DNA of 64,000 nt from the NCBI RefSeq assembly GCF_000710345.2, contig NZ_JHEL01000015.1:124001-188000 (forward strand), given 5' to 3'. The position numbers and the translations under genes were made by a program. The notes under the pieces were generated by a model. The model saw only the letters and a program-made list of their open reading frames with translations, was not told the DNA's origin and searched no databases. This DNA comes from Curtobacterium sp. S6 (lineage in GTDB: Bacteria > Actinomycetota > Actinomycetes > Actinomycetales > Micrococcaceae). Of the stretch, positions 55,602-63,599 are shown piece by piece (positions within the stretch are counted from its first letter, which is position 1; each line of letters starts with the position of its first letter).

Positions 55602-55719
55602 TTCCCCCGGGGAATCAACCACACCGTGGGGGAATGGCCCGTGAAGAATCCCGCGGCATTCGACGCGGCGCGAACACAACGCAAAGGCCCAGCACAGCAC
55701 CAAGCCCCCAATACAGCAC

Positions 55720-55755
55720 AAAGGCCCCGGTTCCGAAGAACCGGGGCCTTTTATC
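55720..55755. terminator. Terminator between the TauE/SafE gene and the tRNA cluster
   Basis: A perfect 14-bp stem AAAGGCCCCGGTTC/GAACCGGGGCCTTT with a 4-base CGAA loop and TTTTA on the plus-strand side. It can end both the plus-strand permease transcript and the minus-strand tRNA transcript. The outer 11 bp are identical to the sigA terminator arms. Confidence 0.9.
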
Positions 55756-55757
55756 TG

Positions 55758-55829
55758 TGCGCGATACTGGGATCGAACCAGTGACCTCTTCCGTGTCAGG
55801 GAAGCGCGCTACCGCTGCGCCAATCGCGC
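55758..55829 (-). tRNA. tRNA-Val (GAC)
   Basis: 72 nt without CCA. The 7-bp acceptor is GCGCGAT/ATCGCGC, the anticodon stem CTTCC/GGAAG encloses the loop CTGACAC with anticodon GAC, and the T-arm loop reads TTCGATC. The CCA end is not encoded. It is the last gene of the minus-strand Gly-Cys-Val transcript. Confidence 0.97.
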
Positions 55830-55857
55830 TAGATACATCATTTTATTATGTACTGCG

Positions 55858-55928
55858 AGGTGAGGACGGGATTCGAACCCGCGTTCACGGCTTTGCAGGC
55901 CGCTGCCTAACCACTCGACCACCTCACC
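55858..55928 (-). tRNA. tRNA-Cys (GCA)
   Basis: 71 nt. The acceptor GGTGAGG/CCTCACC closes the cloverleaf, with anticodon loop CTGCAAA (GCA) and T loop TTCGAAT. CCA is not encoded. It is 28 bases from tRNA-Val and in the same transcript. Confidence 0.97.
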
Positions 55929-55983
55929 ATGTTCCTGATCAAGCGACTCAGGGCCTTCGCTTCACGAGGTGAAGCAAGCTGCG

Positions 55984-56056
<73 letters not shown>

Positions 56057-56132
56057 ATGTCTAGCACGTCGTGAGTGACACTCTGACTTCCGGCGGGTGA
56101 ATTCTTTCAGCCCGTCGCGCTGACAGATGAAT

Positions 56133-56160
56133 ACTCTACACACCTTTGGGGGTCTTGCAA
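56133..56160 (-). promoter_or_regulatory. Promoter of the tRNA-Gly-Cys-Val operon
   Basis: The minus strand reads TTGCAA (56160-56155), a 16-bp spacer and TAGAGT (56138-56133). Transcription would begin about 70 nt before tRNA-Gly, leaving a leader that must be removed. Confidence 0.65.
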
Positions 56161-56290
56161 AATCCTGGGTTTCGAGGGCCTCGATCCCCGGAATTCCGGG
56201 AGACAGCGGGGCGATATGCGGTCCGAAACGCCGGATGGCCGTCAAATTCGACGGTGTGTTGTGCATCACCGCTTTTCCGGGTGGGCCGAA

Positions 56291-56319
56291 TTGACTCACA
56301 TGGCACCCTTGCCTAAGAT
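56291..56319 (+). promoter_or_regulatory. Promoter of tRNA-Val (CAC)
   Basis: TTGACT at 56291-56296, a 17-bp spacer and TAAGAT at 56314-56319. The expected start is about 8 nt before the tRNA 5' end at 56334. This is the best sigma-70-type promoter in the window. Confidence 0.75.
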
Positions 56320-56333
56320 GTATCGAGTGCCGA

Positions 56334-56405
56334 GCGCGATTGGCGCAGTGGTAGCGCGCTTCGTTCACACCGAAGAGGTCACTGGTTCGAACCCAGTATC
56401 GCGCA
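56334..56405 (+). tRNA. tRNA-Val (CAC)
   Basis: 72 nt without encoded CCA. It has the same acceptor (GCGCGAT/ATCGCGC), D-arm and T-arm as tRNA-Val(GAC) on the other strand, but the anticodon stem is CTTCG/CGAAG and the loop TTCACAC gives CAC, reading GUG. Confidence 0.97.
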
Positions 56406-56629
56406 CACCGAAGCTGTTCACAGCTCGATCAAGGCCCCCGCCGGATGATCCGGTCGGGGGCCTTTTTCGTGAGATGCGTCGTAGGGCGGTGTTGGTGCCG
56501 GGCGATCGGCTCTCTCGGACGCACACTGGAGGGAAGCTTTCCGGGCCGACTCGGGAACGTGACGCGACGCCAGCGGGATTCGGCCGCAAGACAGGCCCCA
56601 ACCTGCTGGCACTAAGGACTGATTCAACG

Positions 56630-57517
56630 ATGACCCAACCGAGGCTGGCGACCGCCACGGACTACGGGCGGATGTACGCGCGGTCCGTGGGCGGCGACCC
56701 CACGGTCCCGTCGATCACGACCGTGATCGGACAATTCGCCCAGGACCTCGGCGGGTGGCACGGCTACATGGCGGCCAAGGCCGCGTTGGAAGACGACAGG
56801 ATCCTGCGTGCGGGTCGTTCGGCGGGCCTCAAGCACGCGGTCATCCGCGATGCCGCCTCCGCGGCGGAGCGCTACCGAGATCAGGCCGCCGCCCGCGGCG
56901 ACAGGGTGCACAACTACTGCCAGGCGGTGGCCCTGCATGCCATGGGTCGGGAGCACGACCTCGAGAAAACCCGTGAGCTTCTGGAACTGAACGGCGAGAG
57001 CGCCTGGGCCGACCGATTCGACGAGTGGTGGGATCTCTACCACCCCGAACCGCTGGCCGCCGAGGTCACGGTGTGGAACCACACCGTGGGGTATGCCGGC
57101 ACGTTGGACCTGGTGGCGCGCATCGGCGGTCGGGTGTGCATCATCGACTACAAGACCAAGGGCACGGACCGGAAAAACCGCGTGAAACCCCTGGACAGCA
57201 AGGTCATTATGCAGCTGGTGGCCGGGGTCAAAGCCGAAGAATCTCTCGTCGACCCCGAGACCGGCGAATGGGCCCCGTGGGACTACGGAGACGCGCCGGT
57301 GTTGCTGGGCGTCGCGCTGGGGGAGACCGAGGTCAAGCCTCAGCAAGCCAACCCGGCACTTCTCAAGGACAGCTGGTTCAAGTTCTGCGCCCTCCGTAAA
57401 GTATGGGAATACCACCGGAGCGTCGATTCCATCGCGGCCGACAAGTCGGTCCAGGCCCTCATGCCCGTGGTGCCGCCTCCGCCGCGAATCGAGCTTCCCG
57501 AACAGAACGCCAGCTGA
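56630..57517 (+). CDS. PD-(D/E)XK (RecB/Cas4-type) nuclease-like protein
   Basis: 295 aa. A family-like nuclease core lies at about 94-180: an early histidine (GDRVHNYC, H94), then GTLDLVARIGGR (D160) and VCIIDYKTKG (D173-x-K175), the GxxD...DxK layout of RecB/Cas4-like nucleases. I see no four-cysteine cluster, helicase part or DNA-binding domain. There is no cas neighbour, and the gene sits between tRNA-Val and def, so a housekeeping nuclease or a degenerate fold is likelier than a CRISPR role. The ATG at 56630 was chosen because the frame upstream runs through the tRNA gene. def starts 21 bases downstream. Confidence 0.75.
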   Translation: MTQPRLATATDYGRMYARSVGGDPTVPSITTVIGQFAQDLGGWHGYMAAKAALEDDRILRAGRSAGLKHAVIRDAASAAERYRDQAAARGDRVHNYCQAVALHAMGREHDLEKTRELLELNGESAWADRFDEWWDLYHPEPLAAEVTVWNHTVGYAGTLDLVARIGGRVCIIDYKTKGTDRKNRVKPLDSKVIMQLVAGVKAEESLVDPETGEWAPWDYGDAPVLLGVALGETEVKPQQANPALLKDSWFKFCALRKVWEYHRSVDSIAADKSVQALMPVVPPPPRIELPEQNAS

Positions 57518-57538
57518 CCCGTAGACCAAAGGACATCG

Positions 57539-58138
57539 ATGACCGTACTGACCGTGCGCACCATTGGCGACCCCGTGCTTCGCACCGTGTGTGATCCCGT
57601 GACCGAATTCGACGACGAACTCGGCCGGTTGATCGACGACATGATCGAGACGATGTTCGAGGTCGAGGGCGTCGGCTTGGCCGCTCCCCAGGTCGGGGTC
57701 TCGCTCCGGCTGTTCACCTACGGCATCGAAGGCCGTGACGGCGAGGTCGGCCACGTGATCAACCCCGTCCTGGACCTCGGGGACGAGCCGCAAGAGGGCG
57801 GCGAGGGATGCCTTTCCGTGCCCGGGCTGAGCAGCGACACGCCACGTCGGAAGTGGGCCCGGGTCACCGGGGTGGATCGACACAACCGGCCCATCGTGGT
57901 CGAAGGTGAGGGCCTGTTGGCCCGATGCCTGCAGCACGAGACCGACCACCTGGACGGGAAGCTCTACATCGACCGGTTGGTCGGGGAGGACAGGAAGAGG
58001 GTCATGAAGGCCATCCGCGCCCTCGACTACCGGGAGGTCACCGCGGGCGTCGAGCGTCGCCGTGCGGGCACCGTCTCCAGCGGCTTCGCCTCGGGCTCGG
58101 CCTTCGGTGCCGGCTCCTCCTTCGGCGGTGCCTCCTGA
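57539..58138 (+). CDS. def: Peptide deformylase
   Basis: Removes the formyl group from N-terminal methionine of new proteins; 199 aa. All three motifs are present: GVGLAAPQ (44-51), EGCLS with metal ligand C91, and QHETDHLDG with H133, H137 and catalytic E134. A C-terminal tail of about 35 residues is Gly/Ser/Ala rich (GSAFGAGSSFGGAS). ATG 57539 follows AAAGGA. The stop codon overlaps the fmt start (TGATG), so deformylase and formyltransferase, which act in opposite directions on the same methionine, are coupled. Confidence 0.96.
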   Translation: MTVLTVRTIGDPVLRTVCDPVTEFDDELGRLIDDMIETMFEVEGVGLAAPQVGVSLRLFTYGIEGRDGEVGHVINPVLDLGDEPQEGGEGCLSVPGLSSDTPRRKWARVTGVDRHNRPIVVEGEGLLARCLQHETDHLDGKLYIDRLVGEDRKRVMKAIRALDYREVTAGVERRRAGTVSSGFASGSAFGAGSSFGGAS

Positions 58139-59073
58139 TGCGGGTGCTGTACGCGGGAACTCCCGAGACGGCTGTCCCTCCGTTGGATGCGCTGGTTCAT
58201 GCAGGGCTCGACGTCGTGGGCGTCTTGACCAGGAACGACGCGCCCCGAGGGCGCAAGCGGGTCCTGACCGCCTCGCCCGTCGCCCAGCGCGCGGAGGAGC
58301 TGGGCCTGCGGGTCATCAAGAGCGGTTCCTACGACGAGCACACCCACGAGGCGGTCACGTCTCTGGCCCCCGACATCGCCGTGGTCGTCGCGTACGGCGC
58401 GCTCCTTCCGCGACGGGCGCTCGACGCCCTCCCGCACGGCTGGATCAACCTCCATTTTTCGACGCTGCCCGAGTGGCGTGGGGCGGCGCCGGTTCAACGG
58501 GCCCTCATGGCGGGGGAACGGAGCCTCGGTGCGTCGATCTTCCGGATCGAGGAAGGCATGGATACCGGCCCCGTGTACCGGGGCTTCACCCAACCCGTGC
58601 GTGACGGGGACACCGCCGGGAGCATGCTGCACACCATGGCGGTCGAGGGCGGCGCGCTCTTGGCGGAGATCCTCCCGGGGATCGTGGACGGCTCGATCAG
58701 GCCCACGCCCCAACGGGGGGAGCCCACCTACGCCGCGAAGCTGACCCTTCAGGACGGCCGGATCGACTGGAGCGCGTCGGCCGAGGCCGTCGAGGCTCGG
58801 GTCCGGGGGATCACGCCGGAGCCCGGGGCATGGACCGAACTCAACGGCCAGCGGGTCAAAATGCAGGGCGTTCGAGCCACGGCGGACGGGCCGGACGGCC
58901 CGGAATCCGTGCCGGGAAGCGCGCGCCTGGACGGGCGCACGGTGACGGTTGCCTGCGGACGCGGCAGAGTCGAGATCGACCGTCTTCAACCGGCGGGCAA
59001 GAAAATGATGAACGCGGCCGACTGGGCGCGGGGCGCAGGACAACTCGAGCAGGAGACGGTGGTCTTTCAATGA
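58138..59073 (+). CDS. fmt: Methionyl-tRNA formyltransferase
   Basis: Formylates initiator Met-tRNA using 10-formyl-tetrahydrofolate; 311 aa. Catalytic residues are N104, H106 (INLHFSTLP, then EWRGAAPVQ) and D142 (EEGMDTGP). The C-terminal OB-like tRNA-binding domain runs from about 205 to 305 and contains the KKMMNAADWARG motif. ATG 58138 overlaps the def stop by one base; the frame is open upstream but shadows def. The rsmB ATG overlaps its stop (ATGA). def-fmt-rsmB is therefore a translationally linked operon. Confidence 0.96.
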   Translation: MRVLYAGTPETAVPPLDALVHAGLDVVGVLTRNDAPRGRKRVLTASPVAQRAEELGLRVIKSGSYDEHTHEAVTSLAPDIAVVVAYGALLPRRALDALPHGWINLHFSTLPEWRGAAPVQRALMAGERSLGASIFRIEEGMDTGPVYRGFTQPVRDGDTAGSMLHTMAVEGGALLAEILPGIVDGSIRPTPQRGEPTYAAKLTLQDGRIDWSASAEAVEARVRGITPEPGAWTELNGQRVKMQGVRATADGPDGPESVPGSARLDGRTVTVACGRGRVEIDRLQPAGKKMMNAADWARGAGQLEQETVVFQ

Positions 59074-60788
59074 GCGAATCGCATGGCCGACACGGCGGAG
59101 AACGCGGAAGCGGCCACGGCGCCGGACCCTCGCGTGGCCGAGGAGGGTCGGGCGGGGGCCGAGGAACCGGGGGCCGTCGATCCGACGGCCAGCGGTCGGG
59201 GTCTTCGGGCCGCGGAGGCGCGCCGCGTCGCGATGCACAGGGCCGGGAGCGAAACCGCCAGTCCCAGGGGGCCCGCACCTTTTCCGCCTCGGCGCCGAGC
59301 CAGCGACGTCGCGTGGCCGACCCCGAGCGACTCGTCGCTTTCGAGGTCCTGCAGGCCGTCGAGACCCAGGATTCCTACGCGAACCTGGTCTTGCCTCAGA
59401 CCATCCGGAAACATGGTCTGGATCGACGCCAGGCGGCCTTCGCGACGGAACTGACCTACGGGACCCTGCGCGAACGCGGTGTTTACGACGCCGTCTTGGC
59501 CACGTGCGTCGATCGACCGCTCGCTTCCACGGACCCCAAGATCGTCACGGCCCTCCGCCTGGGGGCTCACCAGATCCTCGGCATGCGGGTGCCCGCCCAC
59601 GCGGCCCTGAACCAGACCGTGGGCCTGGCCCGCGGGGTCATCGGTGCGGGACCCGCCACCATGGTCAACGCCGTCTTGCGCCGCGTGAGCGAAAAGAGCC
59701 GGGAGGACTGGATCGCCCAGCTGACCGCCGACGTGAGCGACGAGGTCAAAAGACTTTCGATCGAAGAATCCCACCCGGTGTGGATCGTTCGCGCGTTTCG
59801 GCAGGGTCTGGCCGCGCACGGGCGAACCTCCGCCGAGATTCAACGACTGCTCGCCGCGGACAACGCAAGCCCCTCGGTCCACCTCATCGCCCTCCCCGGG
59901 ATCGGCGATCTCTCCGAGGCGCTGAACAACGACGCTCAACCGGGCGGCCTCGTGACCGGATCGGCGGTCTACCGGCACGGCGACCTCGGCCGGCTCGAAA
60001 GCGTTCGTGAAGGAACGGTTCGGGCCCAGGATGCGGGCTCGCAGCTCGTGGCGAGGGCCCTGGCCGCGGTGGATCTTGAGGGAACGGACACGGCGTGGCT
60101 CGACCTGTGCGCGGGCCCCGGGGGTAAGGCGGCCCTGTTGGGTGCGCTGGCGGCTCAGCGCGGCGGGCAACTGGTGGCCAACGAGTCGGCCGGGCACCGC
60201 GCCGAGCTGGTACGCAACGCGCTCACCCCCCTTCCCGCAGGGTCCTACACCGTGCTCACCTCCGACGGGCGGAACATCGCGGAGACCCTTCGGACGGCGG
60301 ATTTGCCCGAGGACATCTCCCTGGCCGCCGAGGCCTTCGGCGAGACGGGCGAGATTTTCGACCGGGTTATGGTCGACGCCCCGTGCTCCGGGCTGGGAGC
60401 CTTGCGGCGTCGTCCCGAAGCCCGGTGGCGGAAGAAGCCGGGGGACATCGCGGATCTGATCTCACTGCAGCTGGATCTCGCACGGGCGGCCGTTTCCGTG
60501 ACTCGGCCCGGCGGCGTCGTCGCCTATGTCACGTGTTCGCCCCATCCCGCGGAGACCCAGAACATTCTGTTGGACCTCCTGGCCGACGGCGACGTCGAAC
60601 TCCTGGACACCGCGGCGGCGATGCGCGCCGCCGCGCTTCCCGGAGCCCTCGACGGCGATGCCGATCCGGGCGTCGCCGTGCCGGGCGTATCCGCCGCCGA
60701 AGGCCAGGAAGCGGCGACCACCGCGCAGCTGTGGCCGCACGTTCACGGCACCGACGCCATGTTCATGGCGCTTCTCCGCAAGAAGTAG
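59070..60788 (+). CDS. rsmB: 16S rRNA (cytosine-967-C5)-methyltransferase RsmB
   Basis: 572 aa. The first 75 residues are Gly/Arg/Ser-rich and disordered. A NusB-like RNA-binding domain follows (about 85-225), and the NOL1/NOP2/Sun methyltransferase domain has the SAM motif LDLCAGPGGKAALLG (about 345-359). The two catalytic cysteines are C439 in VDAPCSGLG and C489 in YVTCSPHPAETQ. ATG 59070 overlaps the fmt stop by four bases. The next gene, rpe, is separated by a 15-bp hairpin. Confidence 0.94.
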   Translation: MSESHGRHGGERGSGHGAGPSRGRGGSGGGRGTGGRRSDGQRSGSSGRGGAPRRDAQGRERNRQSQGARTFSASAPSQRRRVADPERLVAFEVLQAVETQDSYANLVLPQTIRKHGLDRRQAAFATELTYGTLRERGVYDAVLATCVDRPLASTDPKIVTALRLGAHQILGMRVPAHAALNQTVGLARGVIGAGPATMVNAVLRRVSEKSREDWIAQLTADVSDEVKRLSIEESHPVWIVRAFRQGLAAHGRTSAEIQRLLAADNASPSVHLIALPGIGDLSEALNNDAQPGGLVTGSAVYRHGDLGRLESVREGTVRAQDAGSQLVARALAAVDLEGTDTAWLDLCAGPGGKAALLGALAAQRGGQLVANESAGHRAELVRNALTPLPAGSYTVLTSDGRNIAETLRTADLPEDISLAAEAFGETGEIFDRVMVDAPCSGLGALRRRPEARWRKKPGDIADLISLQLDLARAAVSVTRPGGVVAYVTCSPHPAETQNILLDLLADGDVELLDTAAAMRAAALPGALDGDADPGVAVPGVSAAEGQEAATTAQLWPHVHGTDAMFMALLRKK

Positions 60789-60808
60789 ACCCCGCCGACC
60801 CACGGTAA

Positions 60809-60845
60809 GCTGGGTACGCACGCCTCAGCCGCGTGCGTACCCAGC
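60809..60845 (+). terminator. Perfect hairpin between rsmB and rpe
   Basis: A 15-bp perfect stem (GCTGGGTACGCACGC and its complement) with a 7-base loop, 20 bases after rsmB and 13 before the rpe ribosome-binding site. No T-tract follows, so it could end the def-fmt-rsmB transcript or act as an RNA element in the rpe leader. Confidence 0.5.
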
Positions 60846-60866
60846 GCTTCGACCACAGGAGGCCCC

Positions 60867-61562
60867 GTGAGCCATCTTCAGATCAATCCCTCCATACTGT
60901 CCGCCGATTTCTCGCGGCTGGGCGAGGAACTCCGGGCCATCGAAACCGCGGACGCCGCGCACATCGACGTCATGGACAACCATTTCGTGCCTAATCTGAC
61001 GTGGGGCCCCTCCGTCGTGGAACGACTCCATGAGGTGTCTCCCGTGCCCTTCGACGTCCACCTGATGATCGACGACGCCGATCGCTGGGCGCCGCGGTAT
61101 GCCGAGATCGGCTGCGAATCGGTCACCTTCCACGCCGAGGCCGCGATCGCGCCGATCAAGCTCGCCCGGGAGCTGCGCGCGCAGGGAGCCCGCGCCGGCA
61201 TGGCCCTGCGCCCCGCGACCCCGGTCGAGCCGTATCTGGACATGCTCGAAGAGTTGGATCTGCTCCTGGTCATGACGGTCGAACCCGGATTTGGCGGCCA
61301 GAAATTCCTGGATGTGACCCTCCCGAAATTGCGCCGTGCGGCGGAGGCGATTCACGGTTCCGAGGCGCAGATCGCGCTCCAGGTCGACGGCGGGATTTCG
61401 GAAGAAACCATCGGGCGCGCCGCGGAGGCCGGGGCCAACGTGTTCGTCGCCGGTTCCGCGGTCTACGGCGCGGAGGATGCCGCCGCGGCGATCGCCTCGT
61501 TGCGCCGCGTTGCGTCTTACAGCATGGACAATCGTCCGTCCGTCACGGAGCATGTGCGATAA
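60867..61562 (+). CDS. rpe: Ribulose-phosphate 3-epimerase
   Basis: Pentose-phosphate enzyme interconverting ribulose 5-phosphate and xylulose 5-phosphate; TIM barrel; 231 aa. Conserved parts: [13 protein letters not shown] (6-18), [16 protein letters not shown] (metal and catalytic Asp), [12 protein letters not shown] (about 137-148, with the loop over the active site) and the QVDGGI stretch. GTG 60867 follows AGGAGG. Ribulose 5-phosphate is also a precursor of riboflavin, which fits the riboswitch-controlled riboflavin genes directly downstream. Confidence 0.97.
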   Translation: MSHLQINPSILSADFSRLGEELRAIETADAAHIDVMDNHFVPNLTWGPSVVERLHEVSPVPFDVHLMIDDADRWAPRYAEIGCESVTFHAEAAIAPIKLARELRAQGARAGMALRPATPVEPYLDMLEELDLLLVMTVEPGFGGQKFLDVTLPKLRRAAEAIHGSEAQIALQVDGGISEETIGRAAEAGANVFVAGSAVYGAEDAAAAIASLRRVASYSMDNRPSVTEHVR

Positions 61563-61576
61563 TCGTTCTCACGCAA

Positions 61577-61711
61577 TCGTGCTCCGGGGGTCGGTGAAAT
61601 TCCGAACCGGCGGTTAAAGTCCGCGACCCGAACCGTTTCACCACGTGAACGGCTCGGCCGAATCGGTGAAATTCCGGTACCGACAGTCACAGTCTGGATA
61701 AAGGCGCACGA
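61577..61711 (+). ncRNA. FMN riboswitch (RFN element)
   Basis: The closing helix P1 is TCGTGC (61577-61582) with GCACGA (61706-61711). Inside are the RFN hallmarks twice over: GGTGAAATTCCGAACCGGCG then TTAAAGTCCGCGACCC, and GGTGAAATTCCGGTACCGAC then AGTCTGGATAAAGG. It senses FMN and lies in front of ribM-ribD-ribE, whose products make or import riboflavin. Confidence 0.96.
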
Positions 61712-61780
61712 GCAGAACGCGGCTCACGTCCATCGAGCGGTTCCCGGAGGGGAACGGCAGCCGGACGGGGCCGATCGTTG

Positions 61781-61818
61781 TGTTCTCCCCGGAGCCTCCG
61801 CAGCCCGGAAGGAGAACA
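61781..61818 (+). promoter_or_regulatory. Ribosome-binding-site sequestering hairpin of the FMN riboswitch
   Basis: TGTTCTCCCCGG (61781-61792) can pair with CCGG-AA-GGAGAACA (61805-61818), burying the AAGGAG of ribM in a 12-bp helix with a two-base bulge. This is the likely FMN-bound OFF state, acting on translation initiation. Confidence 0.7.
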
Positions 61819-62526
61819 ATGAGTATTCTGCGGTGGCTCTTCGACGCTCAGCTATCCATCGGCGGGGGTTTTATCCTCTGGCGCGAGGTCCTGGGCAATC
61901 TCTTCGGACTGGCCTCGGCGCTCGGCGGCATGCGGCGCAAAGTCTGGGCCTGGCCCATTGGTATCGCCGGAAACCTCTTACTCTTCACGGTCTTCCTCGG
62001 CGCCGTCTTCGGCTCGCCGCACCCCGTGAACCTGTTTGGACAGGCCGGGCGACAGGTCATGTTCATCATCGTTTCTGTCTACGGTTGGTACCAGTGGAAA
62101 ACCGCGAAGAACCAGGGCCGCGCCGCCGTCTCGCCCCGATGGGCAAGCTGGAAGGAACGCGTCGTCCTGGTGATCGCGCTCGGTGGCGGCACCGCGCTGC
62201 TCACCCCGCTGTTTCGGGCGCTCGGCTCGTACGAACCCGTGTGGTCGGACGCGTGGATCTTTGTGGGCTCCCTGCTGGCGACCTGGGGCATGGCCCGCGG
62301 CTGGGTGGAATTCTGGCTCATCTGGGTGGCCGTCGACGTCGTCGGCGTCCCGTTGCTGTTCTCGGCCGGCTACTACGCCTCCGGACTCATGTATCTCTTT
62401 TACGGGTGCTTCACGCTGACCGGATTCTTCATCTGGTGGCGCACGCGCAACCGCGCACAACGGGTTGAGCTCGAGACGCAGTTCCCCGATCCCACGATCG
62501 AGGTCACCGGGAAGGAACGGCCATGA
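61819..62526 (+). CDS. ribM: PnuC-family riboflavin transporter RibM
   Basis: 235 aa integral membrane protein with six or seven helices and PnuC-family sequence (WREVLGNLFGLASALGGM near the start; GLMYLFYGCFTLTGFFIWW near the end). PnuC proteins move vitamins by facilitated diffusion; those under an FMN riboswitch next to riboflavin genes are the riboflavin transporter RibM of Corynebacterium and Streptomyces, so riboflavin is inferred from context rather than nicotinamide riboside. ATG 61819 follows AAGGAG; the frame is open upstream to 61780 inside the riboswitch platform. ribD overlaps the stop (ATGA). Confidence 0.9.
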   Translation: MSILRWLFDAQLSIGGGFILWREVLGNLFGLASALGGMRRKVWAWPIGIAGNLLLFTVFLGAVFGSPHPVNLFGQAGRQVMFIIVSVYGWYQWKTAKNQGRAAVSPRWASWKERVVLVIALGGGTALLTPLFRALGSYEPVWSDAWIFVGSLLATWGMARGWVEFWLIWVAVDVVGVPLLFSAGYYASGLMYLFYGCFTLTGFFIWWRTRNRAQRVELETQFPDPTIEVTGKERP

Positions 62527-63593
62527 ATTCAGCGGCAGACACCAGGGCCATGCAGACGGCCCTGACGGCGGCGCTCCACGGGGTCCGCGGTGCGAATCCC
62601 CTTGTCGGGGCGGTCCTGACGAACGGTTCGGGGGACATCCTGCATGTCGGTTGGCATCGGGGCAGCGGGACGCCACACGCCGAGGTCGATGTCCTCGACG
62701 CCGCCCGACGGGCCGGCACCGACCTGAGCGACACCCGCCTCTACGTGAGCCTGGAGCCCTGTCATCATCAGGGTCGCACCGGGCCGTGCTCGCTGGCGAT
62801 CGCGCGCGCGGGCATTCCGGTCGTCGTCTACGCCGCATCGGATGGTACCGAGGCCGCCGGGGGAGGCGAGTACCTGAGGTCTCGAGGCGTCGACGTCCGC
62901 TCCGGGCTCCTGACGGAAGAATCTCACGCCCTCAACCATCGCTGGTGGGCCGCGCGGCGGGATGGCAGACCCTTCGTCACGGCCAAGGTCGCCGCGTCCC
63001 TGGACGGATGCGTCAGCGCCGCGGACGGCACGAGCCAATGGATCACCGGGCCTGAGTCCCGGGCGCACGGCCACGCCCTGCGCGCGCGGGCGGACGCGAT
63101 CCTCGTCGGGACGGGCACCGCGCTCGCGGATGATCCTCGACTGACCGCCCGCGATCACCGCGGTGCGCCGACGGAACAACAGCCGCTGCGGGCCGTCATG
63201 GGGTCACGGACCCTTCCTCAGGAAGCGAACCTGAACCGGCCCCCGGGCCACGTCCGGTTGGACACGCACGACCCGCACGAGGCCCTCGAGCGGCTGGCCG
63301 AGGACGGCGTGCGACACCTGTTGATCGAAGGCGGCCCGCAGATCCTCGCGGCCTTCCTGACCGCCGATTTGGTCGACGAGATGTACTGGTACGCCGCGCC
63401 TCTCCTCCTCGGCGGCGGCCGGTCCGCGACCCACGGCCTGAAGATCTCGACCCTGTCCGAGGCCCACCGTTTCCTGGCCGACCCCGCGGGGGCCGACATC
63501 GACGGGACCCGGGAAGGCATCGGCCGGCTCGGGACCGACACGCTCACTCACCTCGCGCCCCGCGCCGCGAAACCGACACACGACAGAAAGTAG
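62523..63593 (+). CDS. ribD: Bifunctional diaminohydroxyphosphoribosylaminopyrimidine deaminase/5-amino-6-(5-phosphoribosylamino)uracil reductase
   Basis: Second and third steps of riboflavin synthesis; 356 aa. The N-terminal deaminase has the zinc site H52 and E54 (PHAEVDVL) with C80 and C89 (SLEPCHHQGRTGPC). The C-terminal reductase domain (about 150-350) is NADPH-dependent and shows FVTAKVAASLDG and DAILVGTGTALADDPRLT. ATG 62523 overlaps the ribM stop by four bases, and ribE starts 6 bases after its stop. Expression is expected to follow the upstream FMN riboswitch. Confidence 0.96.
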   Translation: MNSAADTRAMQTALTAALHGVRGANPLVGAVLTNGSGDILHVGWHRGSGTPHAEVDVLDAARRAGTDLSDTRLYVSLEPCHHQGRTGPCSLAIARAGIPVVVYAASDGTEAAGGGEYLRSRGVDVRSGLLTEESHALNHRWWAARRDGRPFVTAKVAASLDGCVSAADGTSQWITGPESRAHGHALRARADAILVGTGTALADDPRLTARDHRGAPTEQQPLRAVMGSRTLPQEANLNRPPGHVRLDTHDPHEALERLAEDGVRHLLIEGGPQILAAFLTADLVDEMYWYAAPLLLGGGRSATHGLKISTLSEAHRFLADPAGADIDGTREGIGRLGTDTLTHLAPRAAKPTHDRK

Positions 63594-63599
63594 CCACCT

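Noticed and set aside
56630-57517. Cas4-like nuclease as sign of a CRISPR locus
   Set aside because: No cas genes, repeat array or cysteine cluster; neighbours are tRNA-Val, def and fmt.
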